Source of the DNA: CAZXVW01 sp964644025
Lineage (GTDB): Bacteria; Acidobacteriota; Terriglobia; Bryobacterales; Bryobacteraceae
Assembly (NCBI GenBank): GCA_964644025.1
Contig: CAZXVW010000011.1
Coordinates: 1-41,674, forward strand
DNA length: 41,674 nt
Reading direction: 5' to 3'
Shown piece by piece: positions 21,958-30,979 of this stretch (position 1 is the stretch's first letter; every line of letters starts with the position of its first letter). Made by a program: the position numbers and the translations under genes. Below the pieces are notes generated by a model that saw nothing but the letters and a program-made list of their open reading frames with translations, was not told the DNA's origin and ran no database searches.

Positions 21958-23961
21958 ATGCGCATGATCTCACGTCTCGCGAGTGCCGCTTTGCTGGGAG
22001 TTGCCCTGTTCGCCCAAACCGGGTTCGATGTGGGATGGATCGACAAAAGCGTCGATCCGTGTACAGACTTTTACCAATACGCCTGTGGTGTCTGGCTGCA
22101 GCGGAACCCAATCCCGCCGGACCAGGTGCAGTGGGGACGCTTCAACGAACTCCAGGAACGCAACCAGGAAATCTTGCGGGAGATTCTGGAGGAGAGCGCC
22201 CGGACCGACCATCACCGAACGCAGATCGAACAGCAGATCGGTGACTACTATGCTGCCTGCATGGATGAGGAAGGGATCTCTCAGCGCGGCATCGCTCCGT
22301 TGAAGCCGGAACTGGACCGCATCCAGGCAATGAAGAGCAAACAGGATTTGCCGGCGATAGTGGCGCACTTACGCAGGATCGGGGTCCGCGCGCTGTTCGG
22401 ATTCGGCCCCACGCCGGACTTCAAGAACTCCACGCAATACATCGCCGAGGTTGACCAGGGCGGTCTGGGGCTGCCGGACCGGGACTACTACCTGAAGAAG
22501 GATCCGAAGTCCGTCGAGCTTCGCAACAAGTACGTTCGGCATATTGCCACCATGTTCGGTTTGCTCGGCGAGAGCCCCGAGACGGCGGCGGAGAAAGCAC
22601 AGGCGGTGATGAAGATCGAAACCGCGCTCGCCAAGGCGTCCATGGACCGGGTCAAACGCCGCGACCCGCGGAACGTTTATCACAAGATGAGCGTTCGGGA
22701 GCTGGCGGAGCTGACGCCCGCGTTCGACTGGCGGAAGTGTTTCCGGGCGGCACGAGCGCCGGAATTTGAAACTGTCAACGTGGCCGTTCCGGAATTTGCC
22801 CGGTCGCTGGACACCCTGATCAAGTCCGAGAGCCTCGACGATCTCAAGACTTACCTGAGCTGGCACCTGTTGAGCACCGCAGCGCCGCTGTTGCCGGAGC
22901 CTTTCGTCAAAGAGGATTTCGGGTTCTACCGAAAGACGCTCCAGGGCGCCAAGCAAATGCGCCCTCGCTGGAAGCGGTGTGTGAACCGGGTGGATGCCGA
23001 ACTTGGCGAAGCTTTGGGCCAGAAATACGTCGAGAGGACCTTTCCTCCGGAGAGCCGCGCGCGAATGCTGGACCTGGTGAACCGCTTGGAGAAGGCGCTC
23101 GGGGAAGACATCGCGAAGCTTGAGTGGATGACACCGGCAACCAAGAAGAAGGCGCTTGAAAAACTCCATGCGGTTACCAACAAGATCGGTTACCCGGAAA
23201 AGTGGCGTGACTACAGCACGCTGAAGATCGTTCGTGATGATGCGCTGGGCAATTCGTTCCGGGCGGCCGAGCACGAAGCCGATTACCAACTGGGCAAAAT
23301 CGGCGGCAAAGTGGATCCGAAGGAGTGGGTAATGACGCCCCCGACGGTCAACGCTTACTACAATCCCCTGGAAAACAACATCAACTTCCCGGCGGGCATT
23401 CTCCAGCCGCCGTTCTTTGACCCGGAAATGGACGACGCCGTCAACTATGGCGGTATCGGAGCGGTGATCGGTCACGAGCTGACCCACGGCTTTGACGACC
23501 AGGGCCGGAGATTCGCGGCCAACGGAAACCTCCAGGACTGGTGGACCGAACAGGACGCCAGGGAGTTCGAGAAGCGGGCTCAGTGCTTCATTGATCAGTA
23601 TTCCGCCTACACCGCGGTCGACGACATCAAGGTGAACGGTAAGCTCACGCTGGGCGAGAACACGGCCGACAACGGCGGCCTCCGGATCGCGTTCATGGCC
23701 CTGATGGATGCGCTGGAAGGCAAGAGCAAGAGGAAGATAGACGGCTACACCCCCGAGCAACGGTTTTTCCTCGGTTGGGGGCAGGTCTGGTGCCGGAACC
23801 AGACCGAAGAGGCAGCCAGGCTGCGGGCCCGGACCGATCCGCACTCGCCGAGCCGTTATCGGGTGAACGGCGTGGTTTCCAACATGCCTGAGTTCTGGAA
23901 CGCGTTCCGCTGTCAGGCCGGAGACCCGATGGTGCGCCAGAAGGCGTGCCGGGTGTGGTGA
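21958..23961 (+). CDS. M13 family zinc metallopeptidase (PepO/neprilysin-like)
   Basis: This 667-residue protein is a full-length M13 endopeptidase that cleaves peptides in the periplasm or outside the cell. Residues about 1-21 form a signal peptide (LASAALLGVALFAQT). The N-terminal domain starts SVDPCTDFYQYACGVW. The zinc motif is HELTH at 506-510, with the third ligand in GENTADNGG (Glu567, Asp571), and the C-terminus CRVW is the family signature. The substrate-binding stretch VNAYYNPLENNINFPAGIL is intact. ATG 21958 is used; an ATG two codons later is equally possible. It ends 10 bases before the convergent DUF5715 gene. Confidence 0.96.
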   Translation: MRMISRLASAALLGVALFAQTGFDVGWIDKSVDPCTDFYQYACGVWLQRNPIPPDQVQWGRFNELQERNQEILREILEESARTDHHRTQIEQQIGDYYAACMDEEGISQRGIAPLKPELDRIQAMKSKQDLPAIVAHLRRIGVRALFGFGPTPDFKNSTQYIAEVDQGGLGLPDRDYYLKKDPKSVELRNKYVRHIATMFGLLGESPETAAEKAQAVMKIETALAKASMDRVKRRDPRNVYHKMSVRELAELTPAFDWRKCFRAARAPEFETVNVAVPEFARSLDTLIKSESLDDLKTYLSWHLLSTAAPLLPEPFVKEDFGFYRKTLQGAKQMRPRWKRCVNRVDAELGEALGQKYVERTFPPESRARMLDLVNRLEKALGEDIAKLEWMTPATKKKALEKLHAVTNKIGYPEKWRDYSTLKIVRDDALGNSFRAAEHEADYQLGKIGGKVDPKEWVMTPPTVNAYYNPLENNINFPAGILQPPFFDPEMDDAVNYGGIGAVIGHELTHGFDDQGRRFAANGNLQDWWTEQDAREFEKRAQCFIDQYSAYTAVDDIKVNGKLTLGENTADNGGLRIAFMALMDALEGKSKRKIDGYTPEQRFFLGWGQVWCRNQTEEAARLRARTDPHSPSRYRVNGVVSNMPEFWNAFRCQAGDPMVRQKACRVW

Positions 23962-23971
23962 GTCCCGCAGT

Positions 23972-24619
23972 TCAATCGGTACGCCGCTTGCGCTGTTTGC
24001 GCTGGAGTGCGGCGACGTAGTCGGGGTAGTTCCTGTAAACCATTACGTGGAAGGCGGGTTGTTGGAACTCTTCGACTGCGTACAAGTACCCCCGCTGTTT
24101 CAGGGAATACAGAACCCGCCGCATCCACTCGAGTTCGCGCGACGTCATTCCCTTCTTGGAAATATCCAGAGTTGCGCCGGTAAGATGCGAGGAACGCCGG
24201 GATCCGTAAGCGGGAGCGGCGTTCTTGTTCCGCTTCGCCAGCGAGCTTTGCAGCGCCATTGTTCTTACCATGCTCGTGATCCGCAGCCTCTTCCGGAAGC
24301 GGGCGTAGTACTGGCTGCTGAGCCGATCGAGGAAGAGCTTGCTCCATGGGCGCAGGTAACGATACTTGGCTGGGATGTAGCGAGTGTAATAATACTTGGT
24401 GCTGCTCGGCACCGGGACCAGGAGGCCCGCCCGGGCAAAGCGCTGAACCATGGCGACGTTGGTCATCCGGGACAGGTCGTCACGGTCCGCGCGGCGGTTC
24501 TGAATAACCTGAGAGTTCCATTCGGCGCGGAGCAGCTCTGAGCTATCGGCGAAGGTCTTCGCCGGGCACGCCAGCGCCATCGCGATCACTAGCGGTGCAG
24601 CACGCAAGGGTCGCATCAT
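23972..24619 (-). CDS. DUF5715 family protein, M15-peptidase-like, secreted
   Basis: The 215-residue protein has a signal peptide (MMRPLRAAPLVIAMALACPAKTFA) and a C-terminal region with SSHLTGATLDIS and QQPAFHVMVY. His145, Asp152 and His191 match the zinc ligands of D-Ala-D-Ala carboxypeptidases (M15: HxxxxxxD...H), with Glu183/184 as possible catalytic acid. I recall such proteins as DUF5715, common in Acidobacteriota. It may trim peptidoglycan peptides in the periplasm. The frame opens at ATG 24637, but that ATG lies inside the -10 of a TTAACT-N17-TATGCT promoter, so I place the start at 24619 (or 24616). Family membership is likely; activity is inferred. Confidence 0.72.
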   Translation of the reverse strand: MMRPLRAAPLVIAMALACPAKTFADSSELLRAEWNSQVIQNRRADRDDLSRMTNVAMVQRFARAGLLVPVPSSTKYYYTRYIPAKYRYLRPWSKLFLDRLSSQYYARFRKRLRITSMVRTMALQSSLAKRNKNAAPAYGSRRSSHLTGATLDISKKGMTSRELEWMRRVLYSLKQRGYLYAVEEFQQPAFHVMVYRNYPDYVAALQRKQRKRRTD

Positions 24620-24628
24620 CAATACGAT

Positions 24629-24657
24629 AGCATACAACAGTTAAAACAAAAAGTTAA
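24629..24657 (-). promoter_or_regulatory. Promoter of the DUF5715 gene
   Basis: On the minus strand TTAACT (24657-24652), a 17-base spacer and TATGCT (24634-24629) form a good housekeeping promoter. Transcription would begin about 3-6 bases before the chosen ATG, giving an almost leaderless mRNA. Confidence 0.55.
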
Positions 24658-24759
24658 ATTCTTGGTTTGGCTGGCCGGGCTCAGTGTGAGCAGGGCCGCC
24701 CACTAAAGACGGAGCGGGCACGCCAGCAACCAGTCCGGCGCCCGGCCAGGAACTTCGGC

Positions 24760-25815
24760 TTAATCCAGGCCGGGAACCTGCTCGGGCATCCGGTCCGCCA
24801 TGTCGAGAAAGGCGTAGTATTCCACCCGGACGGTGGATCGCGCCGGGATCCAGCGGAAGCCGGGAGAGCCGAACAAAGATCCCCGCTCGATCATCTGGCG
24901 CCGGGTCTCGGGCATCGGGGAAGCCCCGAACTCCATGCCGAGGGCGAGCGTCTTGCCATTCCACGGCGGATGGGTGCGGCTGTAGTTTTCCTCCCACCGG
25001 CCGAGCCAGGGGAAATCGCTCTGTTTCCAAGCGTAACCGAACAGGATCCGGCTGGTGGGTGAATAGGCCATGAAATAGGCCGGGCCGGCGCCGGGATCCA
25101 TCAACGTGGTGGTGAAGCCTCCGGAGACCGGGGCGTTGGTGAAGACGCTCAGGTCGTCGGTTCCGCCGCCTTTGAGCGGCACCCGAGGCCAGGTGAACTC
25201 GGCTCCCGGCTGCTGGAGCCCATGTTCGCCGGCGAAATCGCCCTCAAAGACCTTCGACCGTGTTCCGCCGACGCGAAACCTGGTCACTCCTTTTTCGAGA
25301 AACGGAGGGCCGAGAGTCACGTGCTGAGTCCAGCCGACCGGCCGGTCCGTGGCGCGCAGATTCTCGACCGTCTCGGTGATGCGAAGCCCCGGCGGGTTCG
25401 TCGCAGGTTGAATGCGCCGCTCGAAACGGAGGCCCGCTTCCGCCAGCTCGGTCCGGCAGAGGAGCCCCTCCCCGTCGGCTTCGACGCGGTAGGGGACCAC
25501 GGCGGCTTCGCCGTGCACGGGGAGGCCGGCTTCGGCTTCCTCGGGGGAAGGGGGCCCAAAGATATCCAGGCAAATGTTGTGGCCCATGATCCCGGCCAGC
25601 AACTGGCTCTCGATGTTCTGCCCGTACTCGGGGTGGCGGGTCTTGTCGTAAGTGGATGGTTCGATAGAGGGCCACGGAGGGGTCCACAACGGGTTGACCC
25701 CGGAGCCCTTGTGAAGAAGCTCGGCGACGTGGCCGCCCTCGACGAGGACGGTGACACGAAGTTCGGCCGTTTCCAACTGGACGGCCCGGCGGTTGCGGTA
25801 TTGTGTCTCGATCAT
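24760..25815 (-). CDS. Galactose mutarotase-like (beta-sandwich) protein of unknown substrate
   Basis: The 351-residue protein appears to have the large beta-sandwich of aldose 1-epimerases and related glycoside-binding proteins. It has ELRVTVLVEGGHVAELLHKGSGVNPLW near the start, then RITETVENLRATDRPVGWTQHVTLGPPF, ILFGYAWKQSDFPWLGRWEENYSRTHPPWNGKTLALGMEFG, and a final strand VRVEYYAFLDM. No signal peptide is seen. I do not recognise a characterised family; similar proteins are annotated as aldose epimerase family or DUF4432-like. ATG 25815 follows GAGGCAGAG. It is a single leftward gene between the DUF5715 and HAD genes. Confidence 0.6.
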   Translation of the reverse strand: MIETQYRNRRAVQLETAELRVTVLVEGGHVAELLHKGSGVNPLWTPPWPSIEPSTYDKTRHPEYGQNIESQLLAGIMGHNICLDIFGPPSPEEAEAGLPVHGEAAVVPYRVEADGEGLLCRTELAEAGLRFERRIQPATNPPGLRITETVENLRATDRPVGWTQHVTLGPPFLEKGVTRFRVGGTRSKVFEGDFAGEHGLQQPGAEFTWPRVPLKGGGTDDLSVFTNAPVSGGFTTTLMDPGAGPAYFMAYSPTSRILFGYAWKQSDFPWLGRWEENYSRTHPPWNGKTLALGMEFGASPMPETRRQMIERGSLFGSPGFRWIPARSTVRVEYYAFLDMADRMPEQVPGLD

Positions 25816-25917
25816 GATCTCTGCCTCGTAGCATAGTCGATCGCGGCCGTCAATTCCATGCCGGCCAGTGGCGGCGAGAGCGTAGCTGGTGGCGAGGCCA
25901 TTCCGGCGAGGAGGTTC

Positions 25918-26601
25918 TCAGAAGTGGCGGCGGAGGTCGCGGAAACTCTCCAGGATCAACAAACGCCCATCGCTGTCCGGAAGCTCCTCCCGTTCGAGGT
26001 GCCAGGTGCGCGGGTGGGGCACGTAAACCGCTCCGATACCAGCGGCCAGCGCGGGCCTGATGTCGGATTTCGGCGAGTTACCCACCATCCAGGTCCGGGC
26101 CGCATCCAGCTTGCGTTCGGCTACCAGCCGCCGGTAGGAGGAGGCGTCTTTCTCCTTGACGATGGCGGTGTGGTGGAAGTATGCGCCAAGCCCGGAGCGG
26201 GCGATTTTGAGCTTCTGCTCTTCGGGATGGCCTTTCGTGAACAAGGTCAATTCGTGGCGCCGGGTAAGATAGGCGAGGGTTTCCTTGACCCCGTCAATGA
26301 GCACCATGGGCTGCTCGAGGATGCGCTCCGCGATTGCGGTGACGCTATCCAGATCCTCCCGGCGGACAGGCCGCTCGGCCAGCCTGAGGAAACACTGCCG
26401 CATGTTCCGCCCGAAGTTGGCGGAGCCGTAGCCGTGAACCTTGATGTTGGCCAGCTCAATCTCGTCCAGGATGGCGCGGATCTGGGCCGCCGAAAGGGTC
26501 GAGTGGTCCAGAACCCCCACAAACTCCTGGAAAGCCTGCTCGAAATAGACGTTGTTCTCCCACAGGGTATCGTCGGCGTCAATGAGCAGGTTCTGGCGCA
26601 T
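25918..26601 (-). CDS. HAD-superfamily hydrolase
   Basis: This 227-residue protein has all HAD motifs: DADDTLW (nucleophile Asp8, acid Asp10), Thr122 in LFTKGHPEEQ, Lys near IVKEKDASSY (149-151) and VGNSPKSDIRPALAAG (Asp180). A helical cap lies between motifs I and II. It probably dephosphorylates a small metabolite, and the TKG motif is shared with YfnB/phosphoglycolate-phosphatase-like members. It diverges from the SDR gene by 68 bases. ATG 26601 has no strong Shine-Dalgarno sequence. Confidence 0.85.
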   Translation of the reverse strand: MRQNLLIDADDTLWENNVYFEQAFQEFVGVLDHSTLSAAQIRAILDEIELANIKVHGYGSANFGRNMRQCFLRLAERPVRREDLDSVTAIAERILEQPMVLIDGVKETLAYLTRRHELTLFTKGHPEEQKLKIARSGLGAYFHHTAIVKEKDASSYRRLVAERKLDAARTWMVGNSPKSDIRPALAAGIGAVYVPHPRTWHLEREELPDSDGRLLILESFRDLRRHF

Positions 26602-26669
26602 GTGGCAGCAGAAACAGGGCGGCGATTCCCGCTCCGTGCTACTATTATCCCGCAGGCGGTCATTTGCCG

Positions 26670-27455
26670 ATGAAGGTCGAAGGGAAAACTGTACTCATCA
26701 CCGGCGCCTCCGAAGGAATCGGTGCGGCTTGCGCGCGAGCATTCGGCCGGCGGGGGGCGCGGCTCTCACTGGTAGCAAGAACCCGGGAGAAGCTGGAGAA
26801 GGCAGGGGGGCCGGAGGCAGTGATCACGGCCGGCGACCTGCGGGAGGCGGCCATTCGGGAGCGGGCCGTGGCGGCTACGCTGGAGCGCTTCGGCGGCATT
26901 GACATCCTGGTCAACAACGCCGGGATCGGCCTTTACGCGCCGAGCTGGAGCGCCGAGATGGAAGATGTGCGCGCGCTGATGGAGCTGAACTTCTTTGTTC
27001 CGATTGCGTTGACCCAGCTTGTTGTGCCGGTGATGGCGGAACGGGGTTCCGGGGTGGTCGTGAATGTAAGTTCGATCGCCGGACGGGTGCCGTTGCCGTG
27101 GATGACCCTGTATTCAGCCTCCAAATACGCGCTGGGAGCCTGGACAGACGGCTTGCGGATGGAGCTGAAAAGCCGGGGGATTCACACGATGACCGTCTGT
27201 CCGGGTTATGTGAAAACGCGCTTTCATGAGCATATGATCGCTGGCAAGGTGCCGGCCTCGATTCAGCGATCCCGCCGGTTCGCTATCACGGCTGGGCGAT
27301 GCGCCGAAGCGATTGTCCGGGGGGTGGAGAAACAGAAACGGACGGTGATGACACCAGCAGTGGGCTGGGTCCTGGTGGGGCTGGAGCGAATTCTCCCTTC
27401 GCTGGTCGATTGGCAGCTCCATCGGTTGTATCGTGGTATTGAGCAAGCGCCATGA
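26670..27455 (+). CDS. SDR family NAD(P)-dependent oxidoreductase
   Basis: The 261-residue protein is a classical short-chain dehydrogenase with TGASEGIG (11-18), NNAG (82-85), NVSSIAG (catalytic Ser), and YSASK (Tyr148, Lys152). A C-terminal hydrophobic segment (VGWVLVGLERILPSLVDWQLHRLY) suggests membrane association, as in some lipid-acting SDRs. Substrate unknown. ATG 26670 is chosen over TTG 26664. Its stop overlaps the shikimate kinase start (ATGA), beginning a three-gene operon. Confidence 0.87.
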   Translation: MKVEGKTVLITGASEGIGAACARAFGRRGARLSLVARTREKLEKAGGPEAVITAGDLREAAIRERAVAATLERFGGIDILVNNAGIGLYAPSWSAEMEDVRALMELNFFVPIALTQLVVPVMAERGSGVVVNVSSIAGRVPLPWMTLYSASKYALGAWTDGLRMELKSRGIHTMTVCPGYVKTRFHEHMIAGKVPASIQRSRRFAITAGRCAEAIVRGVEKQKRTVMTPAVGWVLVGLERILPSLVDWQLHRLYRGIEQAP

Positions 27456-27979
27456 TCCTGAGGCTGAAGCGCACTCCGGGAATCTATCTCGTTGGCTTCA
27501 TGGCCTGCGGAAAGACCACGGTGGGCCGCTTACTGGCGCAGGAATTGGGATGGTTGTTTGTGGATATCGACGACGAGGTCGAAGCGAAGGCGGGCGCGAC
27601 GATCAACGAAATCTTCGACACCCGGGGCGAGGCGGAGTTCCGCAAGCTGGAGGCGGAAGCGATCGCCGGGAGGGTCAGCCGCATCGAGCGAGGTGAGGCG
27701 ACCGTTGTCGCTGTCGGCGGCGGGGCGTTTGTCCAGCCGCGTAATTACGAACTGCTTGCATCCAACGGGATCTCGATCTGGCTGGACTGTCCCCTCGAGG
27801 TGCTGCGGCGCCGGGTGGCGCAGCAGTCCAACCGCCCCCTGGCCCGGGACCCGAAGCGGTTCGCCGAGTTGTACGAAAAGCGCCGGCCGTCATATAGCCG
27901 CGCGGACTTCCACGTCGAGGCAAGCGAGGACGACCCGCGGCCGGTAGTGGAACGAATTCTGAAGCTCCCGATTTTTTGA
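27452..27979 (+). CDS. aroK: Shikimate kinase
   Basis: The 175-residue protein phosphorylates shikimate in aromatic amino acid synthesis. It has the P-loop GFMACGKTT (15-23), FVDIDDEVEAKAGATINEIF (shikimate-binding Asp), GEAEFRKLE (Arg), VVAVGGGAF and the lid RPLARD. Length is normal. Translation is coupled to the SDR gene by ATGA overlap, and the glycerate kinase gene follows after 3 bases. Confidence 0.92.
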   Translation: MILRLKRTPGIYLVGFMACGKTTVGRLLAQELGWLFVDIDDEVEAKAGATINEIFDTRGEAEFRKLEAEAIAGRVSRIERGEATVVAVGGGAFVQPRNYELLASNGISIWLDCPLEVLRRRVAQQSNRPLARDPKRFAELYEKRRPSYSRADFHVEASEDDPRPVVERILKLPIF

Positions 27980-27982
27980 ACC

Positions 27983-29320
27983 ATGAGGGAACGCGTTCTC
28001 CGCAGGCAGGCCATGGCGATCTTTCGCGCCGCGCTCAGGGCGGCCGACCCGGCCGAGGCCATCTTCCGGCACGTGACGGTGCGCGACGAGACACTGATTG
28101 CGCGAAGGCGGCGGTACCGGCTGGACGCCTACCGGCGGATCTTCGTTATTGGGGCTGGTAAAGCCGGTGCGGTGATGGCCCGGGCGCTCGAGCGGCTGCT
28201 CGGCCGGCGCATCACCGGGGGGCTGGTGAACGTGAAGTACGGGCATACGGCCCGGCTTCGCCGCGTCGAACTGAATGAGTGCGGCCATCCGGTGCCGGAT
28301 GCAGCTGGCGTTGCGGGCGCCCGGCGGATCGCCGAGCTCGCGGCTGCGGCAGGGGCCGACGATCTCCTGATCTGCGTAATTTCCGGTGGGGCCTCTGCCC
28401 TGATGCCGCTGCCGGCCGAACCCGTTACGTTGGAGGAGAAGCAGGAGACGACGCGGCTACTGCTGAACTGCGGAGCCTCGATCCACGAGATCAACGCCGT
28501 GCGCAAGCACATTTCGGGGATCAAAGGCGGCCAGTTGGCCCGTCTGGCTTACCCGGCGACGATAGTGTCGCTACTGCTTTCCGACGTTATCGGCGACGAT
28601 CTGGATGTAATCGGCTCCGGTCCGACGGCCCCGGACGGCTCGACATTCGCCCGTGCGCGGGCGATCCTGGAACACTATGGGATTCTGGACCAGGCGCCGG
28701 CAGCGGTCCGGGAGCGTCTGGCCGGTGGAGAGCGGGGCGAGATTCCGGAGACTCCGAAGCCGGGAGACCCGGAGCTGGCGCGGTCCCAGAACCTTGTGGT
28801 CGGCAGCAATCAGTTAGCGGTGGATGCCGCCGCAGCCGCGGCGCGCGAGGGCGGCTTCCGGACGATGGTGCTTTCCACCTTTGTCGAAGGGGAGACCCGT
28901 GAGGTGGCCCGCGTCCACAGCGCCATTGCGAAGGAGATCCGGGCTTCTGGCCGGCCGTTGAAGCCCCCGGCGTGCGTCATTTCGGGCGGTGAAACGACGG
29001 TGACGATCCAGGGAAACGGTCTCGGGGGCAGAAACCAGGAATTTGTGCTGGCCGCCGCCATCGACCTGGCGGGACTGCCGGGTACCGTGGTCCTCAGCGC
29101 CGGGACCGATGGAACCGACGGCCCGACGGACGCGGCCGGGGCGATCGCCGATGGCGGGAGCCTGGCTCGCGCCGCTGAGCTGGGTCTGGATCCCGTGCGA
29201 TACCTGGCGGACAACGATTCCTATCACTTCTTCGAAGCGCTCGGTGACCTGGTGCAGACGGGACCGACGAACACGAATGTGATGGATGTCCGGGTCCTCC
29301 TCGTGGGAAAGAAGAAGTAG
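27983..29320 (+). CDS. Glycerate 2-kinase (MOFRL / GckA-TtuD family)
   Basis: The 445-residue protein has the two-domain MOFRL architecture: an N-terminal DUF4147 domain with VIGAGKAGAVMARALE, GGLVNVKYGH and ISGGASALMPLPAEP, and a C-terminal MOFRL domain with CVISGGETTVTIQGNGLGGRNQEFVLAAA, LSAGTDGTDGPTDAAGAI and DNDSYHFFEALGDLVQTGPTNTNVMDV. It converts D-glycerate to 2-phosphoglycerate. The start ATG is 3 bases after the shikimate kinase stop. Together they may link glycerate use to phosphoenolpyruvate supply for the shikimate route, which is inference. Confidence 0.92.
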   Translation: MRERVLRRQAMAIFRAALRAADPAEAIFRHVTVRDETLIARRRRYRLDAYRRIFVIGAGKAGAVMARALERLLGRRITGGLVNVKYGHTARLRRVELNECGHPVPDAAGVAGARRIAELAAAAGADDLLICVISGGASALMPLPAEPVTLEEKQETTRLLLNCGASIHEINAVRKHISGIKGGQLARLAYPATIVSLLLSDVIGDDLDVIGSGPTAPDGSTFARARAILEHYGILDQAPAAVRERLAGGERGEIPETPKPGDPELARSQNLVVGSNQLAVDAAAAAAREGGFRTMVLSTFVEGETREVARVHSAIAKEIRASGRPLKPPACVISGGETTVTIQGNGLGGRNQEFVLAAAIDLAGLPGTVVLSAGTDGTDGPTDAAGAIADGGSLARAAELGLDPVRYLADNDSYHFFEALGDLVQTGPTNTNVMDVRVLLVGKKK

Positions 29321-29354
29321 GCGCCGCAGTGGCGTCTGCCCCGCAGGCCCGGTC

Positions 29355-30770
29355 TCAATACTCCTCGATCACAAGACGGGCGGTCTTCGTTTCGAGCTTG
29401 GCCGGCTGGGTTTCGCCGGCTGGCCGCGCGGACGCCTTCCTCACGGTGATGGTCCCGCGGCCGGTCTTCAAGCGGATGGTGGTTTCCACGCCTTTCGGAC
29501 CTTCGAGGATCGCTTTCCGTCCCTTGGCGGTTAGCGTCAACGAAGGGCCAAATCCGTTGACGATGTCACCGTTGTTGGTGATGGCCCTCAGGCCAAATTT
29601 GGCTGATTCCGGCAGGTCGAGTTGGATGTCTCCGGAGCGTAAGCCCACGTCGATCAGGGAAACAGACTTCCCCCCTGGCCGCAGGAGCACGTCGCCGCGA
29701 TCAACCTCGACGTTCAGTCGGCCGGTGAACCCGGTGATCTCGACATCACGGGAGGAAGTTTTCAGGCGGATGGGCCCCACGAGGTTGTTTGCTGTCAGCT
29801 CACCGAGGGTCATTCGGATCTGCCCGGGGGTCTTCTCCACCCGGAATTCAGTGCGGCGGCTGGTGAACTGGAGGGGCCTGGCCAGGTTCCGCATCACGAG
29901 TTCTCCGGAGTAGGAACCGTTGATCGTCACCTCTCCCTGGATGTCTTCCAGTTCGACATCTTGTCCCCGGCCCTTGAGATCGGCGGCGCCCTTCAGATTG
30001 ACAATCCGAATGATGTCACTGCGCTGGAGTTCAACGCGGGCATTGCCTCCGATTCCGGCGAGCCGGACACCGGCGTTGTCGCTCTTGATATCTACGTCAC
30101 CCGCCACGTTCGCGATATCGAAATCCCCGAACCGGCCCACGCATTCCACCGAGGCCCCTTTCGGGACGGTGACTTCGAGGTCGGCGGAAACCTTCCAGGC
30201 GCCGCTGGCGCGGTCCTGGTTCGTGCGGATGGTGATCTGGTCTGCCTGGACGCGGAGTTCAAGCGGGCACTTTTGGTGAGCCTGTTCGGCATCTTCGCGG
30301 TCGAAGGCACGGACCGTAGTGCGGCCCTCAACCTTCACGGTTCCGGTGTCGGAGCCGAAGACGCGGACGTTCCCCTCCAGGTTCTCGATGAAGACATGTG
30401 GAGCTTTCCCGGCGGGCTGCTCGCCGACGAGAGGGAAGTCGTAAGCTTCTCCGAACACCTCCAGACCGCGGATGGTAATGTGCGTCTCCGGCCAATGCGA
30501 TCGGGCGAAATGCGCGCTGGTACCCACTAGGCAGATGATGACCACCAAGACCCACTCGCCGCCGGAAACACCGGCGCGCGGGAGCGGGTGGGAGCGGGCC
30601 GCCGCTGCCAGGATCTCGCCCAACCGCAGCACGCCCCAGACGACCAACAGGAGCGGCCAATATCGCATCACGAGGTCCAGCAGTGGCAATTCCGGCCTCA
30701 AATTGCGCACCAGCAGTAGCGTGCCGATTGCAATCAAAATCAGCGGGCCGATCACCGATTGCCGCTTCAT
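29355..30770 (-). CDS. DUF4097 beta-strand-repeat protein with LiaF-like membrane N-terminus
   Basis: This 471-residue protein has two N-terminal TM segments (IGPLILIAIGTLLLVRNL; YWPLLLVVWGVLRLG) as in LiaI/LiaF-type membrane domains, a third near residues 73-85 (WVLVVIICLVGTSAHF), and then a long region of regular beta strands (about 120-450). This resembles the DUF4097 putative adhesin/beta-helix, with repeated phrases such as VDIKSDNAGVRL and DVEITGFTGRLNVEVDRGDV. The repeat region should face the periplasm. It is the last gene of the ECF-sigma operon and overlaps its neighbour by ATGA. DUF4097 proteins often travel with envelope-stress regulators; the exact role is unknown. Confidence 0.83.
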   Translation of the reverse strand: MKRQSVIGPLILIAIGTLLLVRNLRPELPLLDLVMRYWPLLLVVWGVLRLGEILAAAARSHPLPRAGVSGGEWVLVVIICLVGTSAHFARSHWPETHITIRGLEVFGEAYDFPLVGEQPAGKAPHVFIENLEGNVRVFGSDTGTVKVEGRTTVRAFDREDAEQAHQKCPLELRVQADQITIRTNQDRASGAWKVSADLEVTVPKGASVECVGRFGDFDIANVAGDVDIKSDNAGVRLAGIGGNARVELQRSDIIRIVNLKGAADLKGRGQDVELEDIQGEVTINGSYSGELVMRNLARPLQFTSRRTEFRVEKTPGQIRMTLGELTANNLVGPIRLKTSSRDVEITGFTGRLNVEVDRGDVLLRPGGKSVSLIDVGLRSGDIQLDLPESAKFGLRAITNNGDIVNGFGPSLTLTAKGRKAILEGPKGVETTIRLKTGRGTITVRKASARPAGETQPAKLETKTARLVIEEY

Positions 30771-30979
30771 GGCAGTCTACCTCCCGGTGTTTCGCCCCGA
30801 ACCGGGCGCGAAGCGCGCACCTGTTCCAGCAGCTTCAGGATGCCGAAGGCGATGATCAGCAACGGCCAGGTGTCGCGGAACCGGTAGGAGCCGAGCTGGT
30901 CCGCCGTGAACAGCAGCCCGACGAGAATCAGCATGACCGGCCCGCGAATCGCGGTGATCAGTGTGGCGCCGCCCCTCAT
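30767..30979 (-). CDS. Small LiaI/LiaF-like two-TM membrane protein
   Basis: The 70-residue protein has two hydrophobic helices, GPVMLILVGLLFTADQLG and TWPLLIIAFGILKLLEQ, joined by a short YRFRD loop. This is the pattern of the LiaI-LiaF transmembrane domain (DUF5668-like). It overlaps both neighbours by ATGA. The same helix pair occurs in the flanking proteins, so the three may form one membrane complex. Confidence 0.8.
   Translation of the reverse strand: MRGGATLITAIRGPVMLILVGLLFTADQLGSYRFRDTWPLLIIAFGILKLLEQVRASRPVRGETPGGRLP

Noticed and set aside
22369..23844. A 491-codon frame antisense to the M13 peptidase gene, and a 498-codon frame antisense to the sigma-54 activator gene (6371-7867).
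   Set aside because: Both are frame shadows in GC-rich genes without start signals or motifs.
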